Assembly (NCBI RefSeq): GCF_040703035.1
Contig: NZ_CP159996.1
Location: 2,080,001-2,144,000, forward strand
DNA: 64,000 bases
From: Terribacillus aidingensis
GTDB taxonomy: Bacteria > Bacillota > Bacilli > Bacillales > Amphibacillaceae
Direction of reading: 5' to 3'
A program made the translations under genes and the position numbers. The notes under the pieces were generated by a model. The model saw nothing but the letters and a program-made list of their open reading frames with translations, was not told the origin of the DNA and did not search any database. This document shows, piece by piece, positions 18,377 through 29,233 of the stretch (positions within the stretch are counted from its first letter, which is position 1; each line of letters starts with the position of its first letter).

Positions 18377-19162
18377 TCATTCACCTGTCCTTTGTTCATA
18401 GTAATGTAATAACGCATCGATCATTGCTTCTGCCGTGTACTGAGCAGGCAGCAAAATATTCCGGAAGCCATGCCGCTTGGCAGCTTCCTCTGTTGTCGGT
18501 CCAATAACGAGACAAGGTTTATCCAACTGATCCTTTTCCACTTCAGGCTGGGAAATAAAAGAAAGAAAGGCCTTGATCGACGATGGACTTGTAAACGTCA
18601 ATACTTCCGGTTTGTCCTTTTGCAGGACCATATTCAGAAGCTCTTGGTTACATCTCTCTTCTACCGTATCATAGACGACCATTTTCTCGAAGTCATAGCC
18701 ATTCTGTCTCAATCCGTTTGCTAATGCCGGCCTTGATAAATTCCCTTGTATCAGCAGTATCCGGCTAGAAGGATCATATATTGCGCTGAAAGTTTCCGCT
18801 AAGCAATCTGCAGTATAAGCAGCCGGTACTAAATCTGCCTTCCTGCCAAGCACTCTTTCTACAGCCTCAGCAGTCTTTTGTCCGACTGCAGCAATATGGC
18901 AATGCTTCCAGTTCTCCATATTGGAATACTTGCTCACCAGTGCATGGAAGTGCTCTACTCCATTCATGCTGGAGAAGAACAGCCAGTCAAAGCGATAAGC
19001 TTTCTGGCTAAGCATTTGATTTTCCGTATTTGTTCTCGTTCGAAATGTCAGTAAAGGCACCATAATTGGTCTCGCGCCTGCTTGATCAAGCTGTTCAGCT
19101 AATTGGACAGCCTGCTGCTTCGGGCGCGTTACGAGCACCTTCACGGCCGGCAGCCGGCTCAA
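18377..19162 (-). CDS. hemD: Uroporphyrinogen-III synthase
   Basis: Cyclises hydroxymethylbilane to uroporphyrinogen III. 261 residues, normal length, with the two-domain pattern of poorly conserved HemD proteins: [17 protein letters not shown] at the N-terminus, [11 protein letters not shown], and a late [12 protein letters not shown]. The start is a TTG that overlaps the hemC stop codon (TTGA), with AGGAG 11 bases upstream; a downstream GTG has no good site. Family call rests on position plus motifs. Confidence 0.95.
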   Translation of the reverse strand: MSRLPAVKVLVTRPKQQAVQLAEQLDQAGARPIMVPLLTFRTRTNTENQMLSQKAYRFDWLFFSSMNGVEHFHALVSKYSNMENWKHCHIAAVGQKTAEAVERVLGRKADLVPAAYTADCLAETFSAIYDPSSRILLIQGNLSRPALANGLRQNGYDFEKMVVYDTVEERCNQELLNMVLQKDKPEVLTFTSPSSIKAFLSFISQPEVEKDQLDKPCLVIGPTTEEAAKRHGFRNILLPAQYTAEAMIDALLHYYEQRTGE

Positions 19163-20091
19163 TTGGATTCCGACTCCTGAATCGCTTTGGTGATGATGTC
19201 CTGCGCGCCTTGTTCCTGCATCCTTTCAGCGGCAAGCTTACCGACTTCCTGTGGATCAGCTCCACGCACTTCTTCTTTGAATACTTGTTTCCCGTCAGCA
19301 GAAGCTATCAAAGCTGTCAAGACAACATCGTCTTCTTCCATATGGGCTACTCCGGCAATCGGTACTTGGCAGCTTCCATTCATCAAATAAAGGAAAGTAC
19401 GTTCAGCAGCTACCGTCTGCTGCGTGTAAGAATCGTTGATCTTCGCCAAAAGCTCAATTAATTCCATATCTGTATCACGGCACTCGATGGCAAGTGCGCC
19501 TTGGCCGATAGCTGGCAGGCAAAGGTCTGTTTCAAGGAATTCAGTAACGATATCATCACTCCATCCCATCCGCTTCAAACCAGCAGCAGCTAGAACAATT
19601 GCATCAAAATCTTCGTTTTCTAGCTTTTTCAGGCGCGTGTCGATGTTTCCGCGTATTGGTTTGATTTCTATATCCGGTCGAATCGCAAGAATCTGTGATG
19701 CGCGACGCAGGCTGCTTGTTCCGACAATCGCACCCTCCGGCAATTCTCTCAAGGAAACGTTATTCTTTGAAATAAATGCATCCCGGTAGTCCTCCCGAAC
19801 TGGAACACTTGCAATCGTCAGACCGACAGGAAGCTCGGATGGCATATCCTTCATACTATGTACGGCCATATCGATTTCCTCGTCATACATAGCTTGCTCT
19901 ATTTCCTTGACGAACAACCCTTTTCCTCCAACCTTTGAAAGTGTAACGTCCAGGATTTTGTCTCCCTTTGTTTCGATTTTCTTGATTTCGAATTCATATG
20001 GCGCTCCAGCTTGTTTCAATTGCTCGATAACCCACTTTGTCTGTGTGAGTGCCAAATTACTTTTTCTTGAACCAACGATAATTTTTCGCAT
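19159..20091 (-). CDS. hemC: Porphobilinogen deaminase (hydroxymethylbilane synthase)
   Basis: Joins four porphobilinogens into hydroxymethylbilane. 310 residues. Starts [28 protein letters not shown] and the cofactor-attachment Cys in [12 protein letters not shown] are intact. Third gene of the operon, overlapping hemD by four bases. Confidence 0.98.
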   Translation of the reverse strand: MRKIIVGSRKSNLALTQTKWVIEQLKQAGAPYEFEIKKIETKGDKILDVTLSKVGGKGLFVKEIEQAMYDEEIDMAVHSMKDMPSELPVGLTIASVPVREDYRDAFISKNNVSLRELPEGAIVGTSSLRRASQILAIRPDIEIKPIRGNIDTRLKKLENEDFDAIVLAAAGLKRMGWSDDIVTEFLETDLCLPAIGQGALAIECRDTDMELIELLAKINDSYTQQTVAAERTFLYLMNGSCQVPIAGVAHMEEDDVVLTALIASADGKQVFKEEVRGADPQEVGKLAAERMQEQGAQDIITKAIQESESN

Positions 20092-20117
20092 TGCTCTCCT
20101 CCTAAGGAACTTCAGAT

Positions 20118-20942
20118 TTACCCAGTAAAATGAAATGATGAATACGTGCTAAGCAAGAAGAAATTGATGATGAGGATCAGAAAGGCTGCAATAGTATATA
20201 TTGCCAGCCCTTTCCCTCTGACACCTCTTGCCAAACGCAGGAACAGATAAACTGCATAGACGGCAAGCACCGTCAGCGAACCGATTGTCTTCCAATCATA
20301 CCAATAGAAAACGGCTGTTGTCGTATAAGCCCATACAATCCCCATCACAATGGATAGCAATAATAAAGGCGTCCCGATTGTGATGGAAGTGAAGATATAT
20401 GTTTCTAGCTTGCCCAATTCACCAAGCCTTGTCCACCATCTATATCCTTTTTTCCGCTTCAGAAGCTGGAATTGAAATAAGTACATAACAGCGAAGACAA
20501 AGGACAGGGTGAAAAATCCATACGCCAGAATAGCCAGCGTAATATGTGCGATCAGCACTTCATCCATAAAAGGAATCGTCTGCGTCCATTGCCGCTCATA
20601 AGCTGAGCTTGCAATATATAATAACATCATAAAAAAGCCGACCACATTCAAGAAGAAGGTGAGAAAATCGACTTTGTAGATGCGGTTGATGAATAAGGAA
20701 AGCGACACGAGGACCCATGCATAGAAGTATAACCCTTCATAAACGTCCTTTACCGGCAATCCGGCATGTGCAATCATTTCCTGCAATAAAAAAAGGCTCT
20801 GGAAGAACCATACCAAAGTAAGCAAACGGAAGGCGAAAACATTCGCCTTCCGATTCTTTTGTATAAAATCGATAAAATAGCTGAAAATGCTGGCTGCATA
20901 TAGAAGTAAAATGATTTCGTAAAGATAAGCGGGTACCTGCAT
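20118..20942 (-). CDS. hemX: HemX, membrane protein affecting HemA level
   Basis: 274-residue integral membrane protein with eight or so hydrophobic segments, of the cytochrome-c-assembly (CcsA-like) family. In B. subtilis HemX lowers the cellular amount of HemA. Position directly between hemA and hemC, 16 bases after hemA, matches. A conserved W/H-rich region ([17 protein letters not shown]) is typical of the family. Confidence 0.93.
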   Translation of the reverse strand: MQVPAYLYEIILLLYAASIFSYFIDFIQKNRKANVFAFRLLTLVWFFQSLFLLQEMIAHAGLPVKDVYEGLYFYAWVLVSLSLFINRIYKVDFLTFFLNVVGFFMMLLYIASSAYERQWTQTIPFMDEVLIAHITLAILAYGFFTLSFVFAVMYLFQFQLLKRKKGYRWWTRLGELGKLETYIFTSITIGTPLLLLSIVMGIVWAYTTTAVFYWYDWKTIGSLTVLAVYAVYLFLRLARGVRGKGLAIYTIAAFLILIINFFLLSTYSSFHFTG

Positions 20943-20958
20943 CTATAAGCCCTTCTTT

Positions 20959-22314
20959 TTATCTGGTTGTGGAAGCACTTGGGACAGACTGAAGCTTATG
21001 TGACTCTGTGCGCTCCAGTTTGATAAGATTATTCTGTTTATCCAGCACCGCTTTTTCGATTCCAAAGATCTCTGCGAACTGCTGAATCAGTTCTTCACTG
21101 TTCTCGCGGCCGGCAAGCTCTTTCGCCTGCGTAATCGGCTGTTTGAGCAGCTGATTGATGATACTTTTCGTATGCTTGTTCAGCACTCGCATATCACGTT
21201 CGCTAAGGTCAGGCAGCTTCCGTTCCAAACTCTTCATAGTCTCAGCCTGGATAGATGCTGCTTTACGGCGAAGCTCAGAGATGACTGGTACAACACCTAA
21301 TGTCTGCAGCCATACTTTAAAATCTACGATGCCGCCTTCGATCATGATTTCGATTTTCTCAACCGCTTCCTGACGTGCAGCCAGGTTTGCATCGACAACA
21401 TCCTGCAAGTCATCGATATCATATAAGAACGTGCTTTCCAATTCATCCACGTCTGGATTAATATCACGCGGCACAGCAATATCGACTAAGAATAATGGCT
21501 GGCCTTTGCGTTCCTTGTGAACGGCTTGAAGCATTTCCTTATCGAGTACATATCCTGGTGCACCAGTAGAGCTGATGACAATATCTGCATCATGCAAAGC
21601 ACTGTCCAGTTCATCCCAACCAGCAGCTTTGCCATTGAACAAAGCTGCCAGCTGTTCTGCTTTTTCTTTCGTCCGATTGACTACCGTAACATCTTTGACG
21701 CCTGAACCGTGCAAATTCTTTGCAGCCAGTTCCCCCATTTTACCAGCGCCTAGGATGACGATTCGTTTAGAAGAGATATCACCGAAGATCTTCTTGGACA
21801 ACTCAACCGCTGCATAGCTGACAGAGACAGCATTTTCTCCGATTCCTGTCTCTGTATGCGCACGTTTCGCTACGGTAACAGCCTGTTTGAACAATTCATT
21901 ATAAATCGTTCCGGATGTATGCAGCTCCTGTGCTTTTTGGAAAGCCCGTTTCAGCTGACCAAGGATCTGAGTTTCCCCTACAACCATGGAGTCCAGTCCG
22001 CTTGCTACCTTGAACAGATGCTCCACAGCTCTTTCGTCCTCGTGAAATGTAAGATAAGATGCAATCTCGTCTTTTTCGATGCCGAACCATTCAGACAAGA
22101 ATTTCTTTATATAATAGCGGCCAGTATGCATCTGGTCGACCACTGCATAGATCTCCGTACGGTTGCATGTCGAAACAATAACGTTCTCGAGCATGCTTTT
22201 CTGGTTGGAGAGTGCTTGCATCGCTAAGCCAAGCTCTTCTTCCTTGAAACTTAGTTTTTCTCTTATTTCAATCGGGGCTGTGCGATAATTGATTCCAGCA
22301 ACTAACATGTACAT
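20959..22314 (-). CDS. hemA: Glutamyl-tRNA reductase
   Basis: NADPH-dependent reduction of glutamyl-tRNA to glutamate-1-semialdehyde, entry step of the C5 heme pathway. 451 residues. Catalytic Cys in [11 protein letters not shown], the NADPH loop [13 protein letters not shown], and a C-terminal helical dimerisation region are clear. First gene of the hem operon; a TATACT -10 lies about 37 bases upstream. Confidence 0.98.
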   Translation of the reverse strand: MYMLVAGINYRTAPIEIREKLSFKEEELGLAMQALSNQKSMLENVIVSTCNRTEIYAVVDQMHTGRYYIKKFLSEWFGIEKDEIASYLTFHEDERAVEHLFKVASGLDSMVVGETQILGQLKRAFQKAQELHTSGTIYNELFKQAVTVAKRAHTETGIGENAVSVSYAAVELSKKIFGDISSKRIVILGAGKMGELAAKNLHGSGVKDVTVVNRTKEKAEQLAALFNGKAAGWDELDSALHDADIVISSTGAPGYVLDKEMLQAVHKERKGQPLFLVDIAVPRDINPDVDELESTFLYDIDDLQDVVDANLAARQEAVEKIEIMIEGGIVDFKVWLQTLGVVPVISELRRKAASIQAETMKSLERKLPDLSERDMRVLNKHTKSIINQLLKQPITQAKELAGRENSEELIQQFAEIFGIEKAVLDKQNNLIKLERTESHKLQSVPSASTTR

Positions 22315-22350
22315 TCCCTTTTTCCCCCTTGAAAACCTGTCGCTCTTACT

Positions 22351-22356
22351 AGTATA
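22351..22356 (-). promoter_or_regulatory. Candidate -10 of the hem operon
   Basis: TATACT on the minus strand, 37 bases before hemA. A TTGAAT at about 21-base spacing is too far for a normal -35, so the full promoter is uncertain. Confidence 0.35.
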
Positions 22357-22515
22357 ACACTATGGTATTTCTGTCCTATTCAAATTTGTGAACAGAATCG
22401 TAAACAATTGTGTTAGGATAGAGTGTGTGTTTATTTGAATGTTTGTGAATGATTTCATAAGTACATATAACAAGTTAACACAGCTAGTCATGATAATCAA
22501 CGATTTAATCTTATT

Positions 22516-22530
22516 TAATAATAATTATTA
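22516..22530 (+). promoter_or_regulatory. Perfect 7-1-7 palindrome, PerR/Fur-box-like
   Basis: TAATAAT-A-ATTATTA, differing by one base per arm from the PerR consensus TTATAAT-N-ATTATAA. It lies only three bases before the ribosome-binding site of the next gene and about 200 bases upstream of the divergent hemA. Such A/T palindromes also arise by chance, so this is tentative. Confidence 0.35.
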
Positions 22531-22544
22531 TGTGGAGAGATGTT

Positions 22545-23027
22545 ATGACGAAGAAAAACGCTTTTGCGGGATTCCTTTTACTAGGAATCGGAGCTTATTT
22601 CCTGTTACGCCAGTTACGAGTACCCTTGTTTGTTGACTTTTATTCGTGGCCGACTTTATTAATCATCATTGGCGCCGCACTATTATTGCATGCTTATCTT
22701 ACGAAAGATCATAAAAACTTATTCGCCGGATACTTTATTCTAGGCTTGGGTATTCATTTCCATGGACTGAGGCACTACAGCTTCTGGACCGATAGTTGGG
22801 GAGCTTATCCCTTCTTAGCCGGCGCTGCTTTGTTCATTTCGGCACTTAAAACGAAAAAAGGTTATGTATGGGCAATCTTGCTGCTTGCTCTCGGCGTTTT
22901 TGCCATTGCAGCACCTCAGCAGCCTGCCTGGTTTGGATGGCTCGATAGGACAGCAGGCTTTATTAGTAATTATTGGCCTGTTCTGCTCATCCTCGCTGGT
23001 GCTTATCTTCTTTTCCGAAAAAAATAA
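22545..23027 (+). CDS. LiaI/LiaF-like multi-pass membrane protein
   Basis: 160 residues, six or so hydrophobic segments in alternating pairs, beginning FAGFLLLGIGAYFLL and ending NYWPVLLILAGAYLLFRKK, the repeat pattern of LiaF/LiaI-type (DUF5668-like) membrane domains. ATG 22545 follows GGAGAG at good spacing; an upstream in-frame ATG has none. Divergent from hemA and convergent with engB, with which it shares a palindromic terminator. It may be the positional counterpart of B. subtilis ysxD, which I cannot verify. No function is assigned. Confidence 0.8.
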   Translation: MTKKNAFAGFLLLGIGAYFLLRQLRVPLFVDFYSWPTLLIIIGAALLLHAYLTKDHKNLFAGYFILGLGIHFHGLRHYSFWTDSWGAYPFLAGAALFISALKTKKGYVWAILLLALGVFAIAAPQQPAWFGWLDRTAGFISNYWPVLLILAGAYLLFRKK

Positions 23028-23059
23028 CCGTACAAGCCTAGGCTTGTACGGTTATTTTT
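23020..23059 (+). terminator. Shared bidirectional terminator, 40-bp perfect palindrome
   Basis: Perfect palindrome centred at 23039/23040 with core AACCGTACAAGCC-TA-GGCTTGTACGGTT and A/T tails on both sides. It includes the TAA stop of the membrane-protein gene and touches the stop of engB, so the two convergent genes end on one hairpin. Confidence 0.9.
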
Positions 23060-23640
23060 CATAGGAATTGTTTCAATACTCCCCATGCTTCCTCTTTTCC
23101 TTCACCTGTTTCAGAGGAAAATGGAAGGATGATATCTTCTTGTAACAGCTGCAATTTATCTGCAGCCCGCTTGATATGCTGTACACGTTTCCCTTTCGGA
23201 ATCTTATCCAGCTTCGTTGCCACTACAATAACCGGCAATTCATAATGCTTCAAGAAATCATACATCGTGACATCATCCTTCGTCGGTTCATGCCGAATAT
23301 CGACAAGCAGTACAACCGCCTTCAGGTTTTCACGCTCCGTGAAGTATTCCTCCAGCATTTTGCCCCAAGCATTACGTTCCTTCTTCGAGACTTTGGCATA
23401 GCCATAGCCTGGCACATCCACGAAATGGAAGCGATCATTGATTTTATAAAAATTCAATGTCTGCGTCTTCCCCGGCTTCTGGGATGTGCGGACCAAGTTC
23501 TTCCGGTTGATCATCTTATTGATAAAAGATGATTTTCCTACATTCGAGCGGCCTGCTAAAGCAATCTCCGGCATATGTGTCTCCGGATATTGCTTTTTCG
23601 ATACCGCGCTGATTACTATTTCTGCTTCAGTTACTTTCAT
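23059..23640 (-). CDS. engB: Ribosome biogenesis GTPase EngB (YsxC)
   Basis: 193-residue essential GTPase acting in assembly of the large ribosomal subunit. G1 [10 protein letters not shown]3 DVPGYGYA, G4 TKLDK are intact. Overlaps the end of lonA by 14 bases, so translationally coupled to it, as in B. subtilis. Confidence 0.97.
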   Translation of the reverse strand: MKVTEAEIVISAVSKKQYPETHMPEIALAGRSNVGKSSFINKMINRKNLVRTSQKPGKTQTLNFYKINDRFHFVDVPGYGYAKVSKKERNAWGKMLEEYFTERENLKAVVLLVDIRHEPTKDDVTMYDFLKHYELPVIVVATKLDKIPKGKRVQHIKRAADKLQLLQEDIILPFSSETGEGKEEAWGVLKQFL

Positions 23641-25960
23641 GTTTATCTTCCACCAATGCGTATTTTAATACCTCATCAAGATGGCTGACTTTAATAAACG
23701 TCATGTCTTGCTTGATTGTATCCGGTATCTCTTCCAAATCCCTGTCATTATCAGCTGGGAAGAGGATTGTTGTAATACCTGCCCGGTGAGCACTCAAGCT
23801 CTTCTCCTTCAGTCCGCCGATCGGCAGGACACGTCCGCGAAGGGTGATTTCACCTGTCATCCCGACTTCCTTCCGTACCGGTCTGCCAGTCAGTGCACTC
23901 GTCAAGGCAGTGGCAATCGTAATACCGGCAGATGGACCATCCTTCGGTGTTGCTCCTTCCGGCACATGGATATGGATATCATAGTGCTCATGGAACGATG
24001 GATCAACGCCGAGTTCTTCGGCATTGGAACGGATATAGCTGAATGCAGCCTGAGCTGATTCCTTCATAACATCGCCTAGCTTCCCGGTAAGGGTCAGTTT
24101 CCCTTTACCTGGAGACAAGGAGACTTCTATTGATAATGTATCTCCGCCAGCAGTCGTATAAGCAAGACCTGTCGCTGCGCCAACTTGATTCTCCTCTTCC
24201 ATTAAACCATACCGGAACCGTGGACGTCCAAGCAATTCTTCCACTTTCTTCGCGCTTACTGTCACCCGTTTCTTATCTTCGGAAACGATGATACGAGCAA
24301 CTTTACGGCAAACTGCTGCCAGCTGCCGCTCCAAACCGCGTACCCCAGCTTCTCTTGTATAACGACGGACGATATGCTCCAGTGCTTCATCCTTCACGAG
24401 AATGTTGCCTTTCTTCAAGCCATTTTCTTTGATCTGCTTCGGCAGCAGATGTTCCTTGGCAATATGCAGTTTTTCCACTTCTGTATAACCAGCAATGCTG
24501 ATGATCTCCATCCGGTCTAGAAGCGGTCCTGGAATTGAGCCTAAGTTATTCGCTGTTGCAATGAACATGACATTGGAAAGATCGTACGTCTCTTCGATGA
24601 AATGATCACTGAAGGAGCTGTTTTGTTCCGGATCAAGCACTTCGAGCATAGCTGATGATGGATCGCCTCGGAAGTCATTGGACATCTTATCGATTTCATC
24701 AAGAAGAAAGATTGGATTCGTCGTTCCAGCCCGGCGCATGCCTTGCATAATTCGTCCTGGCATCGCGCCGACATATGTCCGGCGATGTCCCCGGATTTCC
24801 GCTTCATCTCGCACGCCGCCCAATGAAATACGGACAAATTTCCGATTGATTGCTTTAGCAATGCTTGTAGCCAAGGATGTCTTCCCGACCCCTGGAGGCC
24901 CAGCAAGGCACAGAATCGGACCTTTCAAGGAATTAGTCAGTTTTTGAACGGCCAAATATTCCAATATCCGTTCCTTCACTTTATCCAGTCCGTAATGATC
25001 CTCGTTCAGTGTCTCTTCAGCATGAGGAATATCCAGATTATCTTCTGTCTGCTTCTTCCAAGGCAAAGCAATCAGCCATTCCAAATAGTTGCGAATAACA
25101 GAGCTTTCTGCAGAGCTCTGCGGTACACGCTCATAGCGGCGCAATTCCTTTTCAGCGACTTCCTTCATATGATCTGTCATATCGGAGGCTTCGATATCAG
25201 CCCGGAACTGCTCAATCTCTCCGGACTTGCCATCACGATCACCAAGCTCCTTCTGAATCGCCTTCATTTGCTCGCGCAAATAATATTCCTTCTGCGTCTT
25301 CTCAACGGATTGTTTGACACGGAGGCCGATTTTCTTCTCAAGATCCAGCACTTCCCGCTCATTCGTAATGATTGTGATGATATGACGCAAACGTTCTTTC
25401 ACATCTTGCATCTCAAGAATCTCCTGCTTGTCATCCAATCGCAGTGTTAGATGAGAGGTTATCATGTCTGCCATGCGTCCCGGTTCCGTAATATCCGTCA
25501 AGGTAGCAAACGTCTCTTGACCAATTTTCTTTGAAACCTTTATGTATTGCTCAAACTGCTCCAAAAGCGCACGCATCAATGCTTCTTCCTCATTTTTCGT
25601 ACCATGCATGTCTGGTCTTTCTTCGATTTCAACCATGAACTGCTTGTCATCCTCCAGGAAGCGGATGATTTCAGCACGGTATAATCCTTCTACCAATACA
25701 CGCATCGTCCCATTCGGAAGCTTCATCATCTGATTGACTTTTGCTACCGTACCTATATGATGGATTTCCTCTTTCTTAGGTTCATCCAAATCCACTTCTT
25801 TTTGCGCAGCCAAAAAGATTGTTTCTCCTTCAAGCATCGCTCGTTCCAATGCATGAACGGATTTTTCCCTGCCTACATCCAAATGTAGAACCATCGTCGG
25901 AAAAATTAGCAAACCCCTTAAGGGTAAAAGAGGCGTTACCAGTGTCTTCTCTTTTTCCAT
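23627..25960 (-). CDS. lonA: ATP-dependent protease LonA
   Basis: 777 residues, normal length. N-terminal substrate domain, AAA+ module with Walker [10 protein letters not shown] and Walker [11 protein letters not shown], then the protease domain with the catalytic Ser in [14 protein letters not shown] and Lys in [14 protein letters not shown]. Degrades damaged and regulatory proteins in the cytoplasm. Preceded by the clpX terminator; there is no lonB between clpX and lonA as there is in B. subtilis. Shares a 14-base overlap with engB. Confidence 0.98.
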   Translation of the reverse strand: MEKEKTLVTPLLPLRGLLIFPTMVLHLDVGREKSVHALERAMLEGETIFLAAQKEVDLDEPKKEEIHHIGTVAKVNQMMKLPNGTMRVLVEGLYRAEIIRFLEDDKQFMVEIEERPDMHGTKNEEEALMRALLEQFEQYIKVSKKIGQETFATLTDITEPGRMADMITSHLTLRLDDKQEILEMQDVKERLRHIITIITNEREVLDLEKKIGLRVKQSVEKTQKEYYLREQMKAIQKELGDRDGKSGEIEQFRADIEASDMTDHMKEVAEKELRRYERVPQSSAESSVIRNYLEWLIALPWKKQTEDNLDIPHAEETLNEDHYGLDKVKERILEYLAVQKLTNSLKGPILCLAGPPGVGKTSLATSIAKAINRKFVRISLGGVRDEAEIRGHRRTYVGAMPGRIMQGMRRAGTTNPIFLLDEIDKMSNDFRGDPSSAMLEVLDPEQNSSFSDHFIEETYDLSNVMFIATANNLGSIPGPLLDRMEIISIAGYTEVEKLHIAKEHLLPKQIKENGLKKGNILVKDEALEHIVRRYTREAGVRGLERQLAAVCRKVARIIVSEDKKRVTVSAKKVEELLGRPRFRYGLMEEENQVGAATGLAYTTAGGDTLSIEVSLSPGKGKLTLTGKLGDVMKESAQAAFSYIRSNAEELGVDPSFHEHYDIHIHVPEGATPKDGPSAGITIATALTSALTGRPVRKEVGMTGEITLRGRVLPIGGLKEKSLSAHRAGITTILFPADNDRDLEEIPDTIKQDMTFIKVSHLDEVLKYALVEDKHESN

Positions 25961-26050
25961 CGTGACACCTCCAAATGTCTGTCTTCTTCAGTTCTTCTTA
26001 AAGTATATACACAACCACAGTACTGTACCCATACTTTGTGAAAATCAAGA

Positions 26051-26083
26051 AAAAAATCCCTTGCCACCAACTGTAACAAGGGA
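26051..26083 (-). terminator. clpX terminator
   Basis: Minus strand AAATCCCTTG, loop, CAAGGGATTT followed by a T run, in the clpX-lonA gap. Confidence 0.9.
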
Positions 26084-26119
26084 TTTGCTGTACATGATCA
26101 TCTGCTTGTCAGATAGAGA

Positions 26120-27397
26120 TTATGCACTCTCTTTCGGAGATTGCTGATTCTCATCTGTTACGGTACCATCATGCAGTACAAACTTCGGACGGCCATTCTC
26201 AAGCAGTACTGTATCTTTTGTTATGATGCATTGCTTGATATCATCACGGGATGGAAGCTCATACATAACGTCAAGCATGATACCTTCCATGATGGAGCGC
26301 AGACCCCGTGCACCAGTTTTGCGTTCGATAGCCAATTTGGCAATCTCACTAAGTGCATCTTCCTCGATAACCAATTCAACCTGGTCCATCTGGAAGAGCT
26401 TCTGATATTGTTTCACCAATGCATTTTTAGGTTTAGTCAAAATTTCAACCAAAGCTTCCTCATCAAGCGGCTCCAGGCTGCCGATAACAGGCAGACGGCC
26501 GATGAACTCTGGAATCAAACCGAATTTCAATAGATCCTCCGGCAATACTTTGGAAAGATACTCGCCTTTATCAAGTGTTTGGTTGCCTTCATTAGCACCA
26601 AAACCGATAACCTTGTTGCCAAGACGGCGTTTGATGATTTGCTCGATTCCATCGAAGGCACCACCACAGATGAATAGGACATTAGTCGTATCAATTTGGA
26701 TGAATTCTTGATGCGGATGCTTACGGCCGCCTTGTGGCGGAACGCTTGCCACCGTACCTTCCAGGATTTTAAGAAGTGCCTGCTGCACACCTTCACCGGA
26801 AACATCACGAGTGATGGATGGGTTTTCGGATTTACGTGCTACTTTATCGATTTCATCAATGTAGATGATACCTTTTTCAGCTTTTTCAACATCGTAGTCA
26901 GCAGCTTGAATCAATTTAAGCAAGATGTTTTCTACATCTTCCCCAACATAACCAGCTTCTGTTAAAGAAGTTGCATCCGCAATCGCGAATGGTACGTTCA
27001 GGATACGCGCCAATGTTTGAGCTAGTAATGTCTTACCACTACCAGTCGGTCCGATCATGGCAATATTACTCTTAGACAATTCCACATCATCTGAACTCTT
27101 ACCGGAATTGATACGCTTGTAGTGGTTGTAAACCGCTACAGCAAGATTTTTCTTCGCTTTATCCTGTCCGATGACGTAATCGTTTAGGATATCGCGGATT
27201 TCCTGTGGCTTCGGAATTTCTTTGAACTCAACTTCTTCTTCGTTTCCAAGTTCTTCTTCCACGATTTCAGTGCACAAATCGATGCACTCATCACATATAT
27301 AGACGCCTGGTCCGGCTACTAATTTACGTACTTGGTCTTGGCTTTTGCCGCAGAAGGAGCATTTAAGCTGCCCTTTTTCTTCATTAAATTTAAACAT
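26120..27397 (-). CDS. clpX: ATP-dependent Clp protease ATP-binding subunit ClpX
   Basis: About 425 residues. N-terminal zinc-binding domain with CSFC and CDEC pairs, Walker A GPTGSGKT, Walker [10 protein letters not shown], and the IGFGAN loop that docks on ClpP. Unfolds substrates and feeds ClpP. Two ATGs are adjacent (27400 and 27397); the second has better spacing to GGGGTG and gives the usual MFKFNEEKG start. tig lies upstream on the same strand, with a terminator between. Confidence 0.97.
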   Translation of the reverse strand: MFKFNEEKGQLKCSFCGKSQDQVRKLVAGPGVYICDECIDLCTEIVEEELGNEEEVEFKEIPKPQEIRDILNDYVIGQDKAKKNLAVAVYNHYKRINSGKSSDDVELSKSNIAMIGPTGSGKTLLAQTLARILNVPFAIADATSLTEAGYVGEDVENILLKLIQAADYDVEKAEKGIIYIDEIDKVARKSENPSITRDVSGEGVQQALLKILEGTVASVPPQGGRKHPHQEFIQIDTTNVLFICGGAFDGIEQIIKRRLGNKVIGFGANEGNQTLDKGEYLSKVLPEDLLKFGLIPEFIGRLPVIGSLEPLDEEALVEILTKPKNALVKQYQKLFQMDQVELVIEEDALSEIAKLAIERKTGARGLRSIMEGIMLDVMYELPSRDDIKQCIITKDTVLLENGRPKFVLHDGTVTDENQQSPKESA

Positions 27398-27500
27398 CAT
27401 TTCACCCCTCGAATGTAATATCTATATATGATATCTCGAAAGATCAAACACATTCTGGATGCGCCCAGCCTTCCTTTAGCCAATCATATCAGATAACAGC

Positions 27501-27529
27501 AGTATTAAAAAGCAAAACACTTTTTCCAA
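27501..27529 (-). promoter_or_regulatory. Candidate clpX promoter
   Basis: Minus strand TTGGAA (27524-27529), 17-base spacer, AATACT (27501-27506). Each hexamer matches 4 of 6; the rest of 27400-27755 shows no other gene or clear site. Confidence 0.45.
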
Positions 27530-27755
27530 CAGTATTAGCTAAATGAACGCAGGTAAACCCTGCAAAGGAAGATTTCTCTCCGAATCAATTTGGCAAATCC
27601 TGCATACGCGAAAAAAGAGGTACGTTTTATTATGGAGTTTTTTTTGTAAAAGTCAAATCATATGTATGTAGTATATGTAAACGAAAAAGCCGTTCATGCA
27701 CGTAATTCCACAGAAGGGTTAACAATACCTTCTGAAAATACGTTTTATTTTTTAG

Positions 27756-27789
27756 AAAAACAAGGCACAGTGATTGCTGCCTTGTTTTT
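27756..27789 (-). terminator. tig terminator
   Basis: AAAACAAGGCA / (T)GCCTTGTTTT stem just after the trigger factor stop codon. Confidence 0.88.
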
Positions 27790-27799
27790 CTATTATGTC

Positions 27800-29089
27800 T
27801 TATGCAGTTTTGCTGTTGTCTACCAATACATCGATAGCTTTTTGGAACTTCAGATCATCTTTGATAGCGTCTGTGTTGCCGCCAAGCATTTGAGTCAATT
27901 GCTCTTTGTCTGTTTGGTACATTTCAGCCATTTTTTCAAGCTCAGCGTTAACGTCTTCGTCAGTTACTTCAACGTTTTCAGCTTGCGCGATCGCTTCAAG
28001 TGTCAAGTTCGTTTTCACACGTTTGCCAGCATCTTCTTTCATTTGCTCGCGAAGTGCAGCTTCGTCCTGACCGGAGAACTGAGAGTACATTTCAAGAGTC
28101 ATGCCTTGCATTTGAAGGCGTTGTTCGAATTCACGAACCATGCGATCCAGCTCTGTATCTACCATTGCATCTGGAACGTCAACTTTCGCGTTATCAGTAG
28201 CAAGGTTGATCAGCTGCTCACGTTTGTTGTTTTCCGCTGCATTTGTTTTTTCTTCTTGCAGACGGTTTTTCGTTTTTTCACGAAGCGCATCCAAAGATTC
28301 TACTTCTTCGTCTACGTCTTTTGCGAATTCATCATCAAGCTCAGGAAGTTCCTTTGCTTTGATTTCATGGATTTTCACTTTGAAGACTGCTTCTTTACCA
28401 GCAAGCTCCGCAGCATGATATTCTTCAGGGAATGTCACGTTGATATCGGACTCACTGCCGGATTCTTTACCTACTAGCTGTTCTTCGAATCCAGGGATGA
28501 AGCTGCCAGAACCGATTTCCAAGGAATGGTTTTCTGCTTTGCCGCCTTCGAATGCTTCGCCATCAACGAAACCTTCGAAATCGATAACGACTGTGTCGCC
28601 TTCTGCTGCAGTACCTTCTTCTTTGACAACCAATTCAGCTTGTCTGTTGCGAAGTGCATCGATTTCTTTTTCAACATCTTCGTCAGTCACAGTAGTATCT
28701 TCTGCTTCTACTTCAAGACCTTTGTAGTCGCCAAGCTCTACTTCTGGTTTAACAGTTACAGTAGCTTTGAAGATAAGCTCTTTGCCTTGTTCGATCTGCT
28801 CAAGATCTACATCCGGCTGTGCAACAGGCTCGATGCCAGTCTCTTCAACAGCGTTCATGTAAGCACCTGGAAGAACGATATCAATCGCATCTTGGTACAA
28901 AGATTCTACACCGAAGCGTTGTTCGAAGATTTTACGTGGTACTCTTCCTTTACGGAAACCTGGTACCTGAACTTGTTTAACTACTTTTTGAAACGCTTGA
29001 TCAAGCGCTGCGTCCAATTCCTCAGGAGATAGGGTGATTGTTAAGATACCCTCGTTCTTGCCTTCTGTTCTTTCGAATTTTGCTGACAT
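27800..29089 (-). CDS. tig: Trigger factor chaperone
   Basis: 429 residues; ribosome-associated chaperone with prolyl isomerase activity. N-terminal ribosome-docking loop GFRKGRVP (signature GFRxGxxP), a central FKBP-type domain with [16 protein letters not shown], and a long helical C-terminal arm. A perfect TATAAT promoter lies about 100 bases upstream, and ysoA follows upstream in B. subtilis order. Confidence 0.98.
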   Translation of the reverse strand: MSAKFERTEGKNEGILTITLSPEELDAALDQAFQKVVKQVQVPGFRKGRVPRKIFEQRFGVESLYQDAIDIVLPGAYMNAVEETGIEPVAQPDVDLEQIEQGKELIFKATVTVKPEVELGDYKGLEVEAEDTTVTDEDVEKEIDALRNRQAELVVKEEGTAAEGDTVVIDFEGFVDGEAFEGGKAENHSLEIGSGSFIPGFEEQLVGKESGSESDINVTFPEEYHAAELAGKEAVFKVKIHEIKAKELPELDDEFAKDVDEEVESLDALREKTKNRLQEEKTNAAENNKREQLINLATDNAKVDVPDAMVDTELDRMVREFEQRLQMQGMTLEMYSQFSGQDEAALREQMKEDAGKRVKTNLTLEAIAQAENVEVTDEDVNAELEKMAEMYQTDKEQLTQMLGGNTDAIKDDLKFQKAIDVLVDNSKTA

Positions 29090-29185
29090 AATATTCCCTC
29101 CAACATCTATCGTTTGTTACATGTTAATCGTTCTCAATTCTAGCATAATATAAGTTATTAACTAGTACTGGTTTACAACCATCTT

Positions 29186-29213
29186 ATTATAACATATTCA
29201 TAGTCGCTTTCAA
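29186..29213 (-). promoter_or_regulatory. tig promoter
   Basis: Minus strand TTGAAA (29208-29213), 16-base spacer, TGT-TATAAT (29186-29191), a near-consensus sigma-A promoter with extended -10. Confidence 0.8.
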
Positions 29214-29233
29214 CACTAACGATACGAACTCTG

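Noticed and set aside
27662..28477. 271-codon plus-strand frame opposite tig
   Set aside because: It is antisense to trigger factor, rich in Phe, Cys and Tyr as expected for a shadow frame, and has no ribosome-binding site.
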